DNA of 33,193 bases, taken from NCBI GenBank assembly GCA_027356255.1, contig DAIEGL010000063.1, positions 1 to 33,193 on the forward strand, in the 5' to 3' direction. A model generated the notes under the pieces. The model was given only the letters and a program-made list of their open reading frames with translations. It ran no database searches and was not told the origin of the DNA. Positions 16,101 to 24,431 of the stretch are shown here, piece by piece. Origin of the DNA: Geobacter sp. (GTDB lineage: Bacteria; Desulfobacterota; Desulfuromonadia; Geobacterales; Geobacteraceae). Made by a program: the position numbers and the translations under genes. Positions within the stretch are counted from its first letter, which is position 1. Each line of letters starts with the position of its first letter.

Positions 16101-19100
16101 ACAGGGGTGCTGTCAGGCAATGCCCACGAAGAGCCGAAACCATAATCCTGCACCATCACGTTGCCGGCGCCGCTGTTCAGCCAAAACCGGTACTGGTAAG
16201 CGGGGGTGGTGTTGGGAACCGTGGTGGTGGCGCCCGTACCGAGTGCGGTAAACTGAACGTTCGTACCGACAACGTGCGGGGTCGGCTTGCCCGGGGTGAC
16301 GGTCAGGCCGGTGGCCGCGGTCCAGGTGCCTGTCGATACGGTCGCGATATTCGATGCCGGTGAATCGCCTTTTGTGTTGAAGGCAAAGATACGGTACGAA
16401 TAGGTCGTGCCCGGGGCAATCGACGTGTCGGTGTACATGGGGGGATAGCCAGGCAGGAAAGACATGGTCGCCATGGTCTGGTAAGCTCCGCCGCCCACAG
16501 AGCGCTCTACCCGGAAACTGCTCGGGGTTGTGGTCGAGCCATCCGTCCATTGAAGAACGACCTGGTTGACGGCGGGATTGACGTAAGATGTGACGTAGGA
16601 CGGCTTGCCCGGTACAGTCGTCCCCCCCGGGTAGGCGTTAAGCCCTGCAGGCGCCGGGGGTACTGTTTGGGAAATGGAAAAGACCAACGGACGCATGAAG
16701 TCGTTCTCTTCATGGCCAAGGATATGGCAGTGCCAGACATACTCATAACCGTAGTCATACCCTTGAGGATCGCCGACCGGAACGTTGGGAACGGTACCCG
16801 CCACTGCAGTTGCCGGGGTTGGGAACAGAGTGGTGGCAATCTGGGCCGTAGCCGGCATCGTCGGATCGATCGGACGCTTGCTCACCGGCAGCGGCAAACC
16901 GTTGTTGTCGGGATTCAAGGCCGTCCAGGTACTGGGAAGCGTCTGGCTCTTGGGGAGTAGCGCAACAATCACATCCTCCAGCGGGTTCATCCTGATGGTT
17001 TCCTTCCATCCGATCTCGTTCGGGTCCGGTGGCCGTATGGCACCGTCCCAGCCGACCCGGTTGATCAGCTGAACATTGACCATGTGGAAGTGAACCGGGT
17101 GGGTGTCAACGCCATTATGGGTGATCTTCCATATCTGGGGCTGACCGTCGATGATCGACTCGGTGACCGGCTCGGCGTATCCCATGGGGACAGTGGTCTG
17201 GGTCAGGTTATTGGTGAACGGCAGTTCGACCCCCAGGGTAGCATTCATCCGCCCATACGGGTCCCACAACTCCTGGATGGCCTTGGGTTGGAACGGGATG
17301 GTCGTCGGCACGGTCGACCCGATGGGATTAAAGGTAAAGGAGTAGTCCTGTATTTTGGCATAAAGATCGGTAGGGGCATTCCCGCCGGAAGCGGCCGGAT
17401 AGGTCGCCTGGGGCACGATCGGGGCCGGCTGGGTAGCCTTGAAGGCGGCCGGCAATGCTGCCTGCAACGCCCCCATATTGAATGGGGTGGAGGGTGCTCC
17501 CGCTACCCGGAATTGCATGATGGTGCGCATGTTGGGGCCGTAGCCGCGCAGGGTCGATGGAGCGCCGCCGCCTGCTGTCTGGTCAGGGTCACCCGTGAAA
17601 TAGTCATAGCGCGAATCGAACGCCGGATTTGGCGCCGGCCCGTCATTGTACAGGATGAGCGTAGAGCCGGGGGGGACCTGTGAAAAGTCGATAATGACGT
17701 CCGCCCGTTCCGCCGGCGCCAAAAAGAGCGCATGGGTCGAGACATTCAGCACGACGATGTTCCGGCGGTTGTACTCATAGCCGAGCGGTACCGGTGGGAT
17801 GAGCACCGGCGCCGGCAGGAAGCCCCCCTCGGAGCCGATCTGAATCATGCTGGGGCCCGCCAGGGTGGGATCAGGAACACCGCCAGTCCTGCCGTCCGTT
17901 GGCCAGGTGGGGGGGAAGGTCGGATTCGGCCCGGCTGGGACCATTTTCACTTCTTTGCCGGAAGGATCGGAAGGGTCGGCGTAAAACAGGCTGAGGTTGA
18001 AAGTACGGTCGTTACTGGCGTTGAGGATGCGGAAACGGTACGGCTTCGGTTCCACCGTAATGTATGGGTAGGCGGTGCCATTGATGACCGGGGTGTCCAT
18101 GAAGGCTTCCGGTGTGACAGACGGATCGGGAAGCGTCTGTTTTGCCGGATCCGTGATTGCAACCGGGGGCCAGAACCATGGGCCGTAGTCCCATCTGCCA
18201 AACGGATTTGCCCCATCTGGGTTTTTGGGGTCCTGGTTGGGCTCGTACACGTGGGGAAACCAGAGATCGCCGTAGCCCCCCCAGTTCGGGTTGGTCCATT
18301 TGGAATCCTGCACGGCTATGTTCTGGGGCACGAAGGTCTTGTCCTGGATGATCAGGGGGATGCCGTATTTGTATTCCGGGTGGCCGGCATTCACCATGTC
18401 CTGGCCGGGGATGACGCCGGAGGCGATCAGCCCGTCCTCGGCCGGGTCCGTGAGCAGGTAACCGGCAGCCTCGCCGGCATAGACGTTGAGGCGGGTGATC
18501 CCGTAGGAGTGGTCATGGTAGAACATCAGCCTGTTACTCTGCTGGTTGGTCCAGAAGAACGTCAAGGAACCATCGCCGCTGGCCGGCATGTCAGGTACGT
18601 CCTTCGCGGACACACCTTTTCTCATTTGAAATGGAACCGACGTCTCTCCGACAGGAGCGGTCCATTGATGTGGGGTACCGTCGCTGATCCAGGGCGAATT
18701 GCCGCCATGAAGATGGAGGGTGGCGCGGTTTTCCGTGTACATGGCACACGCGGCTCCCGGAGCGCCCGGATCACACGCCCCCCCAGCCGCGGTGTACGGC
18801 CCCATACCCGCCCCCATGACCGTGGTATCCACCGGGATGAAGAGGTTACCCGCTGCGCCGGTGGGGAGCATGTTCGTGAACTTTACGCGCACCGGCCTGT
18901 CTTGCTGGGCTATGATCAGAGGCCCCAGGTATTGGGTAGACATGTTCGCAAAGGCAGGGTTCAAATCCCTGTACCCCCGCAGCCTGGTTTTTTTGGGCAA
19001 GTCGGAATGCATCTTCTCGGAATACTCGACCAGCCCGATTTCGTAATAATCACCATCGTTGGGAACGCCCGCACGTCCCGTTATCGGCGCTGCAATGGGG

Positions 19101-19336
19101 ATGTACTGACCGAGGTTGTTTGCATTGCACGCCGCAGGCGTGCTGCACCCGGGAAGCCCAAGCCCCGGCAGTGAATCGACAAACTTTCTGAGCGCGATCC
19201 CGGAAGCCCCCCCTGCCGGGCTGTTTGCGTAATAGGTCCCGCCCCCCGGTCCGGCGTGGGCCGGTTCGATGCGCCAGGGGATGGTCATAAGCGCCAACAA
19301 CAAATAGAATACCCTCCAGTAATTACACCTATCCAT
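13103..19336 (-). CDS. Giant OmpB-like multicopper oxidase with Fn3, five large repeats and a dockerin-like C-terminus
   Basis: A 2077-residue secreted protein. A signal peptide ends EPAHA|GPG. The oxidase part (to about residue 890) has all four copper motifs: HLHGGN (about 208), HDHSYG (about 273), HPVHFH (about 748) and HCHILGHEENDFM (about 869). Next come a fibronectin type III domain (about 893-1000), another beta-sandwich segment (about 1003-1110), five repeats of about 178 residues (1111-2007), each a chitobiase C-terminal-like domain (ATIYYTTDGS.PT) plus an Ig-like unit (MQFSNDGV.Y.AEEP), and a dockerin-like tail with SLRIAGGL and DGKIDLMDVYAIMLRTVGL. Fn3 after four copper sites matches what is known of G. 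sulfurreducens OmpB, a T2SS-dependent protein needed for insoluble Fe(III) reduction. The start has GAGGTG upstream. It lies between a small secreted protein and a lipoprotein in one operon. Confidence 0.9.
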   Translation of the reverse strand: MDRCNYWRVFYLLLALMTIPWRIEPAHAGPGGGTYYANSPAGGASGIALRKFVDSLPGLGLPGCSTPAACNANNLGQYIPIAAPITGRAGVPNDGDYYEIGLVEYSEKMHSDLPKKTRLRGYRDLNPAFANMSTQYLGPLIIAQQDRPVRVKFTNMLPTGAAGNLFIPVDTTVMGAGMGPYTAAGGACDPGAPGAACAMYTENRATLHLHGGNSPWISDGTPHQWTAPVGETSVPFQMRKGVSAKDVPDMPASGDGSLTFFWTNQQSNRLMFYHDHSYGITRLNVYAGEAAGYLLTDPAEDGLIASGVIPGQDMVNAGHPEYKYGIPLIIQDKTFVPQNIAVQDSKWTNPNWGGYGDLWFPHVYEPNQDPKNPDGANPFGRWDYGPWFWPPVAITDPAKQTLPDPSVTPEAFMDTPVINGTAYPYITVEPKPYRFRILNASNDRTFNLSLFYADPSDPSGKEVKMVPAGPNPTFPPTWPTDGRTGGVPDPTLAGPSMIQIGSEGGFLPAPVLIPPVPLGYEYNRRNIVVLNVSTHALFLAPAERADVIIDFSQVPPGSTLILYNDGPAPNPAFDSRYDYFTGDPDQTAGGGAPSTLRGYGPNMRTIMQFRVAGAPSTPFNMGALQAALPAAFKATQPAPIVPQATYPAASGGNAPTDLYAKIQDYSFTFNPIGSTVPTTIPFQPKAIQELWDPYGRMNATLGVELPFTNNLTQTTVPMGYAEPVTESIIDGQPQIWKITHNGVDTHPVHFHMVNVQLINRVGWDGAIRPPDPNEIGWKETIRMNPLEDVIVALLPKSQTLPSTWTALNPDNNGLPLPVSKRPIDPTMPATAQIATTLFPTPATAVAGTVPNVPVGDPQGYDYGYEYVWHCHILGHEENDFMRPLVFSISQTVPPAPAGLNAYPGGTTVPGKPSYVTSYVNPAVNQVVLQWTDGSTTTPSSFRVERSVGGGAYQTMATMSFLPGYPPMYTDTSIAPGTTYSYRIFAFNTKGDSPASNIATVSTGTWTAATGLTVTPGKPTPHVVGTNVQFTALGTGATTTVPNTTPAYQYRFWLNSGAGNVMVQDYGFGSSWALPDSTPVGSYTITVDVRTSSNVVYDATTSLSYQVIPPPNPPVTVAAPVPGIYTTPPVTVTLTASTLAPPATIYYTTDGSLPTTASPKYTVPIVVNATTTINYFAVDVNGAAEAVHSDTWYIHSADIVASVKINNGATVTNNANVILSLSAVDPSGVATMQFSNDGITYTAEEPFASTKAWTLAPGGGLKTVFVRFRDKSLPNGFLYPPVTASITLDSLIPTTTASPIPGVYSTGPVNVTLTADKPAIIYYTTDGSIPTTASAVYIAPIPVTNIAGASTTINFFAVDSAGNTEAVKSGTWIIHTQDLAARVQINNGAAVTNTTAVTLDLSATDPVGVASMQFSNDGVNWSAEEPYATVKPWTLAAGDGAKSVYVRFRDKTLPTGNLYAPITAGITLDTTPPVTTAGPLAGVYSAVPVSVTLAANEPATIYCTIDGSAPTTSSLKYTAPISVAATTTIKYFAVDTAGNVEMVNSGTWAVHAADMVSSVNINTGATLTNSPAVTLTLTAVDPVGVASMQFSNDGVNYSAEEPFSTTKSWALASGDGIKTVYARFRDQSLPAGNLYPPVVANIMLDTTSPVTTAGPIPGTYSSAPVLVTLSADEAATIYYTTDGTTPTISSAVYTAPIVVTGTVTIKYFAVDTAGNAEAVKAGTWAIHVPDMTAGMKINNGAAFTNSADVTLNLSAVDPLGVATMQFSNDGVTYTAEEPYNTGKSWTLAAGDGLKTVYVRFRDNSHNGGVLYDPITAGITLDTTAPDTTASPIPGTYSNGAVSVTLACNDHAGVGCGKIYYTTDGSTPTTASAVYAAPIAVVNVPGVSTTVRYLAMDVAGNAESVKSGTWTMHANDMTTSVQINNGAIFSKVPAVTLSISAGDPYGVATMQFSNDGVNYTAEEPYATSKAWTFDAAEGLKTVYVRFRDKSLPDGNLYPPVTASILLGTKDGLLPGTSSYLASALKSLRIAGGLMAPSPLDMVHADVAPFVNGASQPDGKIDLMDVYAIMLRTVGLIANF
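13315..16003 (-). repeat. Five ~530-base in-frame repeats in the OmpB-like gene
   Basis: Five units start near 16003, 15465, 14930, 14393 and 13868 on the minus strand. Each encodes TT..PIPG.YS..PV.VTL, YYTTDGS.PTT, YFAVD.AGN.E.V.SGTW, then INNGA, MQFSNDGV and KTVYVRFRD. The third copy has IYCTIDGS instead of IYYTTDGS; the fifth carries a short insert with two cysteines (CNDHAGVGCGK). Copies have diverged enough that the array is probably old. Confidence 0.9.
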
Positions 19337-19393
19337 GATTCACCTCACCTGTTCTTGCTTTGTTCAATATGGATGCCAGAGGTTTGATTCTGG

Positions 19394-19690
19394 TCAGTTC
19401 GGAATTTTTTTGCCTGACGGGGTCTGGGACATCTGCTGCTGCCGGAGAAGTTCCATCTGTTCAAGACGATACGATCGGACTTTGGCGCGCAGCGCCGCCC
19501 TGCTGGGAGGCTTTGCAGATGAGCCGTTCTCCGGATCGGAGCCATTCCGTTCAGCCGGCACTCCATTATCGGCTGGGGCGGCACTTTCGGCAGGCGCGGG
19601 CGGGATGCTGTTCTCCTCGGCCAGAACGAAAGAGGAAAGGGGAAGCGCCGTCAAGACTAAGGTTATAATCGCCGTGTGTAATTTACTCAT
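19394..19690 (-). CDS. Small secreted alanine/proline-rich protein preceding the OmpB-like MCO
   Basis: A 98-residue product with AAGGAGAT about 6 bases before the ATG. A signal peptide (HTAIITLVLTALPLSSFVLA) is followed by a low-complexity region rich in Pro, Ala, Glu and Asn and then a basic helical part (SRAALRAKVRSYRLEQMEL, ending near LLRQQQMSQ). It has no cysteine and no known domain. Its helical part resembles that of the small protein at 10142-10378, and both genes directly precede an MCO gene. It is the first gene of its operon, behind a consensus -35 promoter, and lies 57 bases before the MCO start. A role in MCO export, folding or attachment is possible but unproven. Confidence 0.75.
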   Translation of the reverse strand: MSKLHTAIITLVLTALPLSSFVLAEENSIPPAPAESAAPADNGVPAERNGSDPENGSSAKPPSRAALRAKVRSYRLEQMELLRQQQMSQTPSGKKIPN

Positions 19691-19757
19691 CTCTGATCTC
19701 CTTTCCGGTCGTTAAAAACCTGTACATACTCTGTCTTATGCTCATTAACATGAAGTG

Positions 19758-19785
19758 AGCGTATCCAACTCCAAACCCTTGTCAA
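19758..19785 (-). promoter_or_regulatory. Promoter of the OmpB-like MCO operon
   Basis: A perfect TTGACA (19785-19780) is followed after 16 bases by TACGCT (19763-19758), a weak -10. The predicted leader is about 60 bases and has no riboswitch-like structure that I can see, unlike the next operon. Confidence 0.6.
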
Positions 19786-19843
19786 CATTATTTACATTTA
19801 ATAAGCAGGATGTTAGCCAAGTCTACAAACGATGCCTGCAGGC

Positions 19844-19880
19844 AAAAAAAATAGCGCGGCATGATGCCGCGCTATTTTTG
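19844..19880. terminator. Symmetric intrinsic terminator after tyrS
   Basis: AGCGCGGC/GCCGCGCT with loop ATGAT, extended on both sides by A/T pairs, so a T run follows the hairpin on either strand. It ends the zapB-to-tyrS transcript on the minus strand and could also stop plus-strand transcripts. Confidence 0.9.
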
Positions 19881-19914
19881 AATAGCCGAACAGATATGAA
19901 AAGATTGTTTCTGC

Positions 19915-21126
19915 TTACCCGAAAAGGACCCGGGCAAAGCGCCGCTTGCCCACCTGAAGTATGTACGTCTCATTGCAGGGAAGCTCCAGGTTTTCATCGG
20001 CGATCTTCTCCCCGTTGACCTTCACCCCCCCCTGCTGGATGGCACGTCGTCCTTCGCTGTTGGATTTCACCAGGCCGGCCTCTGACAGGAGCTTGCCGAG
20101 CAAGATTTTTTCGCCCGTTGCAACCAGGGTTATCTCTGCCATCTCATCCGGCGTCTGTTTGTCTCTGAACCGTTTGACAAAGTTCTCCTCCGCCTCAGCG
20201 GCCGCCTTTTCGCCATGGTATCTCGCCACCATCTCCCGACCAAGCCGTTTCTTGACCTCCATCGGATGGGCGGCGCCATTCTTGAGATCCTCCTTCAACT
20301 GCTGGAGTTCGGCAAGGGACATATCGCTCAACAGTTCATAGTAGCGGAGCATCAGTTCGTCGGAGATGGACATGATCTTGCCGAATATCTCGTCAGCCGG
20401 CTCATTTATGCCGATGTAGTTGCCCAGGGACTTGGACATCTTGTTGACCCCGTCAAGCCCTTCAAGGAGAGGCATGGTGATGACGGTCTGGGGCGATTGC
20501 CCCCATTCCCTCCGCAACTCGCGTCCTACGAGCAGATTGAATTTCTGGTCGGTCCCTCCCAATTCCACGTCCGCCTTGAGGGCCACGGAATCGTAACCCT
20601 GGACAAGGGGGTACATGAATTCGTGGATGCTGATGGGGAGCTGGTTGGAAAAACGATTGCTGAAATCCTCCCGCTCAAGCATCCGGGCAACGGTGTATTT
20701 CGAGGCAAGACCGATCATGTCTGAGGCGGTCAGCTTGCCGAGCCATTCGGAGTTGAAAACCACCTTAGTTTTTTCCGGATCGAGGATTTTGAAGACCTGT
20801 TCCTTGTAGGTTTCAGCGTTCTTCAGAACGTCTTCTCTGGTCAGCACCTTGCGCGTCTCGGACTTGCCGGTCGGGTCACCGATCATGCCGGTGAAGTCGC
20901 CGATCAAAAAGTATATATCATGGCCGAGCTGCTGGAACTGGCGCATCTTGTGGAGCAGCACCGTGTGACCAAAGTGCAGGTCAGGGGCGGTGGGATCGAA
21001 TCCGGCCTTTATCTTCAGCGGCACACCGCTCTTGACCGATTTTTCGAGTTTCTCGACGAGTTCCTTTTCCAGCAAGATCTCCACCGCTCCGCGTTTGATT
21101 ATCTCCAGTTGATCTGTTACCGTCAT
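19915..21126 (-). CDS. tyrS: Tyrosyl-tRNA synthetase
   Basis: About 403 residues; charges tRNA-Tyr with tyrosine in the cytoplasm. The class I signatures are present: HFGH in the position of HIGH (within [16 protein letters not shown], near residue 50) and KMSKS (in NKMSKSLGN). The C-terminal S4 RNA-binding domain is recognisable ([18 protein letters not shown], then VKVNGEKI). The HFGH form and length match the TyrZ-like subgroup rather than E. coli TyrS. Two ATGs are in frame: the one at 21135 is only a base or two from the GGGAG, while the one at 21126 is about ten bases away, so I prefer 21126. It starts about 43 bases after the YmdB gene and is the last gene before the terminator. Confidence 0.95.
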   Translation of the reverse strand: MTVTDQLEIIKRGAVEILLEKELVEKLEKSVKSGVPLKIKAGFDPTAPDLHFGHTVLLHKMRQFQQLGHDIYFLIGDFTGMIGDPTGKSETRKVLTREDVLKNAETYKEQVFKILDPEKTKVVFNSEWLGKLTASDMIGLASKYTVARMLEREDFSNRFSNQLPISIHEFMYPLVQGYDSVALKADVELGGTDQKFNLLVGRELRREWGQSPQTVITMPLLEGLDGVNKMSKSLGNYIGINEPADEIFGKIMSISDELMLRYYELLSDMSLAELQQLKEDLKNGAAHPMEVKKRLGREMVARYHGEKAAAEAEENFVKRFRDKQTPDEMAEITLVATGEKILLGKLLSEAGLVKSNSEGRRAIQQGGVKVNGEKIADENLELPCNETYILQVGKRRFARVLFG

Positions 21127-21169
21127 CTTGGACATTCTCCCGTAAGGCTTATTGTTTCAGGCCGGTTTC

Positions 21170-21958
21170 TCAACCGCACAAAACGACAATCCGCTCGATC
21201 CTGGTGGCCCTTCCGCTCAGTTCGTCCACCTCGATTGCCACGGCGTTCAGCCGGATATCCTTTTTCGCCACCTCGAACTTGGCAGGCAACTGGGTGAGGA
21301 ACCGACCGATCGCCTCTTCCTTGCGCACCCCGATTACCGAATCAAAGGCGCCGCACATCCCGGCATCCGTCATGTAAGCGGTTCCCCCCGGCAGTATCCG
21401 CTCGTCGGCGGTCTGCACATGGGTATGAGTACCAATGACGGCGCTCACCCGGCCGTCCAGGTAAAAGCCGAGCGCAGCCTTTTCCGAGGTTGCCTCCGCA
21501 TGAAAATCAACGAATATTATGGGCGTTTCCTGCTTCAGCCGTTCGATCTCCCGGTCCGCAACCCGGAAGGGACAGTCGAGGTTGTTCATGAAAACCCGTC
21601 CCTCAAGGTTCAACACCGCCACCTTGACTCCGCCGGCGGTTTTTACCACGGCGCTCCCCTGTCCGGGCGTTCCTTCCGGATAGTTTGCCGGACGGACGAG
21701 CTTCTTTTCACGCTGAATGAAACCGAGGGCGTCCTTTTTATCCCATATGTGATTGCCGCTGGTCAGCAGGTGTATCCCACAGCCGAAAAGGTCCCGGGCG
21801 GTTTCCTCGGTAAGACCGAAGCCGCCGGCGGCATTTTCGCCGTTGGCAATAACCAGGTCGACCATGTGACGGTCGATCAGCCGGTGCAGCTCAAAGGAGA
21901 TGGCCTGGCGTCCCGGCTTGCCGACAATGTCGCCGATAAACAGGAGCTTAACGGGCAT
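21170..21958 (-). CDS. ymdB: YmdB-family metallophosphoesterase (TIGR00282)
   Basis: A 262-residue calcineurin-like phosphoesterase with the family signatures GDIVGKPGR (near residue 9), [27 protein letters not shown] and [14 protein letters not shown], covering the two-metal ligands. In Bacillus the homologue hydrolyses 2',3'-cyclic nucleotides and affects motility and biofilm decisions, acting near RNase Y. Here too it sits directly behind rny and overlaps its stop by 11 bases, a conserved pairing that suggests a shared role in RNA turnover. Full length, no oddities. The exact substrate in this organism is not established. Confidence 0.93.
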   Translation of the reverse strand: MPVKLLFIGDIVGKPGRQAISFELHRLIDRHMVDLVIANGENAAGGFGLTEETARDLFGCGIHLLTSGNHIWDKKDALGFIQREKKLVRPANYPEGTPGQGSAVVKTAGGVKVAVLNLEGRVFMNNLDCPFRVADREIERLKQETPIIFVDFHAEATSEKAALGFYLDGRVSAVIGTHTHVQTADERILPGGTAYMTDAGMCGAFDSVIGVRKEEAIGRFLTQLPAKFEVAKKDIRLNAVAIEVDELSGRATRIERIVVLCG

Positions 21959-23513
21959 ACTCAGTAGCCCGGGTCTCTCTGATTACATTGACCTTGATCT
22001 GACCGGGATAGGTCATCTCCGTCTCGATTTTCTTGGCAATGTCCTTTGCCAGGATAAGGGTCCGTTCATCGCTGACCTCATCACTGGAGACCATGACCCG
22101 GATTTCACGACCGGCCTGAATGGCAAAGGAATTGGTCACGCCGCCGAAGGAACTGGCGATCCGTTCCAGATCGTCCAGACGCTTGACGTATGTCTCCATC
22201 ATTTCGCGACGGGCGCCGGGACGGGCACCGGAAAGGGCATCGGCGGCCTGGACGAGTATCGCCAGTACTGTCGCCGGTTTTTCATCCTCGTGATGGGCCA
22301 TGATGGCATGAACGATCTTGGGAGATTCGCCGTACTTCTTGGCCAGTTCCGCGCCGATAACGGCATGGGACCCTTCCACTTCATGGTCCACCGCCTTGCC
22401 GAGGTCGTGGAGAAGGCCGGCCCTTTTGGCCTGCTTGACATTGATCCCCAGTTCGGCCGCCATGATACCGCAGAGGAACGCCACCTCCAGGGAATGCTGG
22501 TAGACGTTCTGGCTGTATGAGGTCCGGTACTTGAGCCGGCCGATCAGCTTGAGGATTTCCGGGTGAATGCCGTGAACGCCCAGGTCAAAGGCCGCCTGTT
22601 CGCCCGCCTCCTTCATCGCCTGTTCAACCTCTTCTTCAGCCTTCGCCACAACCTCCTCGATACGTCCCGGATGGATGCGGCCGTCCGCTATCAGCTTTTC
22701 CAGAGAAAGCTTCGCCACCTCACGCCGGACGGGGTTGAATCCAGAGAGGATAACCGCTTCCGGTGTATCATCGATGATGAGGTCGATGCCGGTCGCAGCC
22801 TCCAGTGCCCTGATGTTGCGCCCTTCGCGACCGATGATGCGACCCTTCATCTCGTCGGACGGAAGAGCGACCACGGATACGGTCCGCTCGGCGACATATT
22901 CGCCCGCATAACGCTGGATGGCCAGGGCCATGATCTCTTTGGACTTTTTGTCGGCAGTCTCCTTGGCTTCCTCTTCGATCGCCTTGATGCGTTTTGCGGC
23001 ATCCAGCTTCGCTTCGTTTTCCATGGTTTCCATCAGGAGCTTTTTGGCCTCAGCAGCCGTCATCCCTGAAATATTTTCCAGCCTCGTCCGCTCTTCACCG
23101 ATCAGCTGATTGAGTTTTTCTTCCTTTTGTCCCAGCACCTGCTCTTTCGTGACCAGCCCCTGTTCCCTTTTAAGCAGCTCCGCGTCACGCTGGTCGAACA
23201 GGTTGATTTTCTTGTCTAGATTTTCCTCTTTCTGCTGCAAGCGCTTTTCCATCGCCTGCAAGTCCCGGCGCTTATCCTTGGTTTCCCTTTCAAACTCGGC
23301 CTTGGCCTGATAAACGACGTCCTTTGCCTGCAGGGACGCCTCTTTGGTAATGGTCTCCGCCTGGCGTTTGGATTCTTCCACCATCTTTGCCGCCAGTTCC
23401 TCAGCCGAAGCCACTATGGCGTCGGAAGATTTCTTGCGCAGCAGATTACCGATGAAAAAACCGATGGCGGCTGCTATTACTGCAAAAATCATCGTCATCA
23501 TATCTATCTTCAA
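21948..23513 (-). CDS. rny: Ribonuclease Y
   Basis: A 521-residue endoribonuclease starting decay of mRNAs at the inner membrane. Order of parts: an N-terminal membrane segment ([20 protein letters not shown]), a long charged coiled coil (about 30-195), a KH domain with [15 protein letters not shown] (about 220), and an HD domain with [10 protein letters not shown] and LLHDLGKA (about 345-370), ending in the family C-terminus. Length matches Bacillus RNase Y closely. The start appears to be a TTG at 23513, nine bases after GGGGAGG; the ATG at 23501 is about 21 bases away, too far for that site. It lies about 30 bases after the 5-FCL gene and overlaps the next gene. Confidence 0.96.
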   Translation of the reverse strand: MKIDMMTMIFAVIAAAIGFFIGNLLRKKSSDAIVASAEELAAKMVEESKRQAETITKEASLQAKDVVYQAKAEFERETKDKRRDLQAMEKRLQQKEENLDKKINLFDQRDAELLKREQGLVTKEQVLGQKEEKLNQLIGEERTRLENISGMTAAEAKKLLMETMENEAKLDAAKRIKAIEEEAKETADKKSKEIMALAIQRYAGEYVAERTVSVVALPSDEMKGRIIGREGRNIRALEAATGIDLIIDDTPEAVILSGFNPVRREVAKLSLEKLIADGRIHPGRIEEVVAKAEEEVEQAMKEAGEQAAFDLGVHGIHPEILKLIGRLKYRTSYSQNVYQHSLEVAFLCGIMAAELGINVKQAKRAGLLHDLGKAVDHEVEGSHAVIGAELAKKYGESPKIVHAIMAHHEDEKPATVLAILVQAADALSGARPGARREMMETYVKRLDDLERIASSFGGVTNSFAIQAGREIRVMVSSDEVSDERTLILAKDIAKKIETEMTYPGQIKVNVIRETRATEYAR

Positions 23514-23544
23514 TGCAGTGTACCTCCCCTTCTATATGGTTAAA

Positions 23545-24102
23545 TCAAGGGCGAATCACCCTTGTCTCGCTGACAATCAAGTCCATGCTCACATCATGTG
23601 GCTCGCCGGCAATCTCGTCCAACAGCTGGAAATCGTAACAAAAGCCGACAAACCGGCCGGTCCCTTCCAGGGTATGGAGTGCCTTATCGTAAAAGCCTTT
23701 GCCGTAGCCGATCCTCCTCCCCTTCCGGTCAAACGCCACACCGGGAATAACGATGATATCGATATCATGGGGGGCGTATATCGTACAGGAACTCCTCGGC
23801 TCATGAATGCCGAACGCCCCCGTGTGGAAATCTGCAGGTTTGCTTATCTGCCTGAAAACCAATGTGCCTGCGGCGACAGCGGGGTAAAGCACCGCCTTGC
23901 CGGCAGACAAGGCCTGACACATCAATTCCTCTGTACCGACTTCGTTATGGATCGGCGCGTAGAGCGCCAGAGTTTTTGCACCGGCAAACTCCGCCGAAGA
24001 GAGAAATGTTCGCTGCACAAGCAGACCAAGCTCTTCGACCTGCCTCGGAGAGAGTTCTCTTCGTTTTGCCAGCATAAGTTGCCGAACAGTTCGTTTTGGC
24101 AT
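23545..24102 (-). CDS. fau: 5-formyltetrahydrofolate cyclo-ligase
   Basis: About 185 residues; converts 5-formyl-THF to 5,10-methenyl-THF with ATP in one-carbon metabolism. It begins MPKRTVRQLMLAKRRELS, matching the usual basic N-terminal helix, and carries the signature GYGKGFYDKAL near residue 130. A longer in-frame start at 24189 would add 29 unrelated residues; the ATG at 24102 with GAGAGGGG just upstream is clearly better. In many proteobacteria this gene follows zapA with 6S RNA between them, and the 329-base gap upstream here fits that arrangement. Confidence 0.93.
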   Translation of the reverse strand: MPKRTVRQLMLAKRRELSPRQVEELGLLVQRTFLSSAEFAGAKTLALYAPIHNEVGTEELMCQALSAGKAVLYPAVAAGTLVFRQISKPADFHTGAFGIHEPRSSCTIYAPHDIDIIVIPGVAFDRKGRRIGYGKGFYDKALHTLEGTGRFVGFCYDFQLLDEIAGEPHDVSMDLIVSETRVIRP

Positions 24103-24117
24103 ACTGCCCCTCTCCGA

Positions 24118-24290
24118 TACAATCAAAGACCGAAGCAGACAGGTTTCTCCGGGTAACACCGGTAGAGGAAGGCTCTCAGGAGGGCGCATGGGGACGGGAA
24201 TCAGGTTAGACAGGACTGTCAGGTATAGTCGCTCAGAAAAAGCGCATCAGACTTGTTTGTATAAAGCGACCTTTAAACCCCTATGACATA
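24118..24290 (-). ncRNA. ssrS: Candidate 6S RNA (positional, weak sequence support)
   Basis: This covers most of the 329-base gap between zapA and the 5-FCL gene, the classic site of 6S RNA. On the minus strand AAAGGTCG (24274-24267) can pair over eight positions with CGGTCTTT (24132-24125), two of them G-U wobbles, enclosing about 135 bases as a 6S closing stem would. Two short stretches inside (CTGAGCGACTATACC and CTGAGAGCCTT) resemble E. coli 6S segments on either side of the apical stem. I could not fold a full consensus by hand, and the ends are guesses. A perfect 12-bp palindrome (TCTCCCGGGAGA, about 24410-24421) lies between zapA and this region. Confidence 0.4.
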
Positions 24291-24431
24291 AATGAATATG
24301 TTTTTTCAGGCTACCTATCAGCAAAACGGGGCGACACAACAGAAACTGGATACCCCGCAAAACCGGCTAAACTTCCGAACCCGACATCCACTACCAGTAT
24401 ATGATCAAATCTCCCGGGAGACCTTAAACCG

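Noticed and set aside
17732-19174. A 480-codon plus-strand open frame opposite the OmpB-like MCO
   Set aside because: It lies wholly antisense to the copper-oxidase core, has biased composition from the mirrored codons, no recognisable domain and no ribosome-binding site. High-GC genes often give such shadows.
19691-19843. A second GEMM-type riboswitch in front of the OmpB-like operon
   Set aside because: The leader lacks the GNRA stem and the GGGACG.AAAGCC linker, and no terminator hairpin lies between promoter and first gene.
24410-24421. The 12-bp palindrome TCTCCCGGGAGA after zapA as an intrinsic terminator
   Set aside because: It has no loop and is followed by ATTTGATC rather than a T run, so it would not work as a standard terminator. 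It could be a protein-binding site, but nothing supports a specific one.
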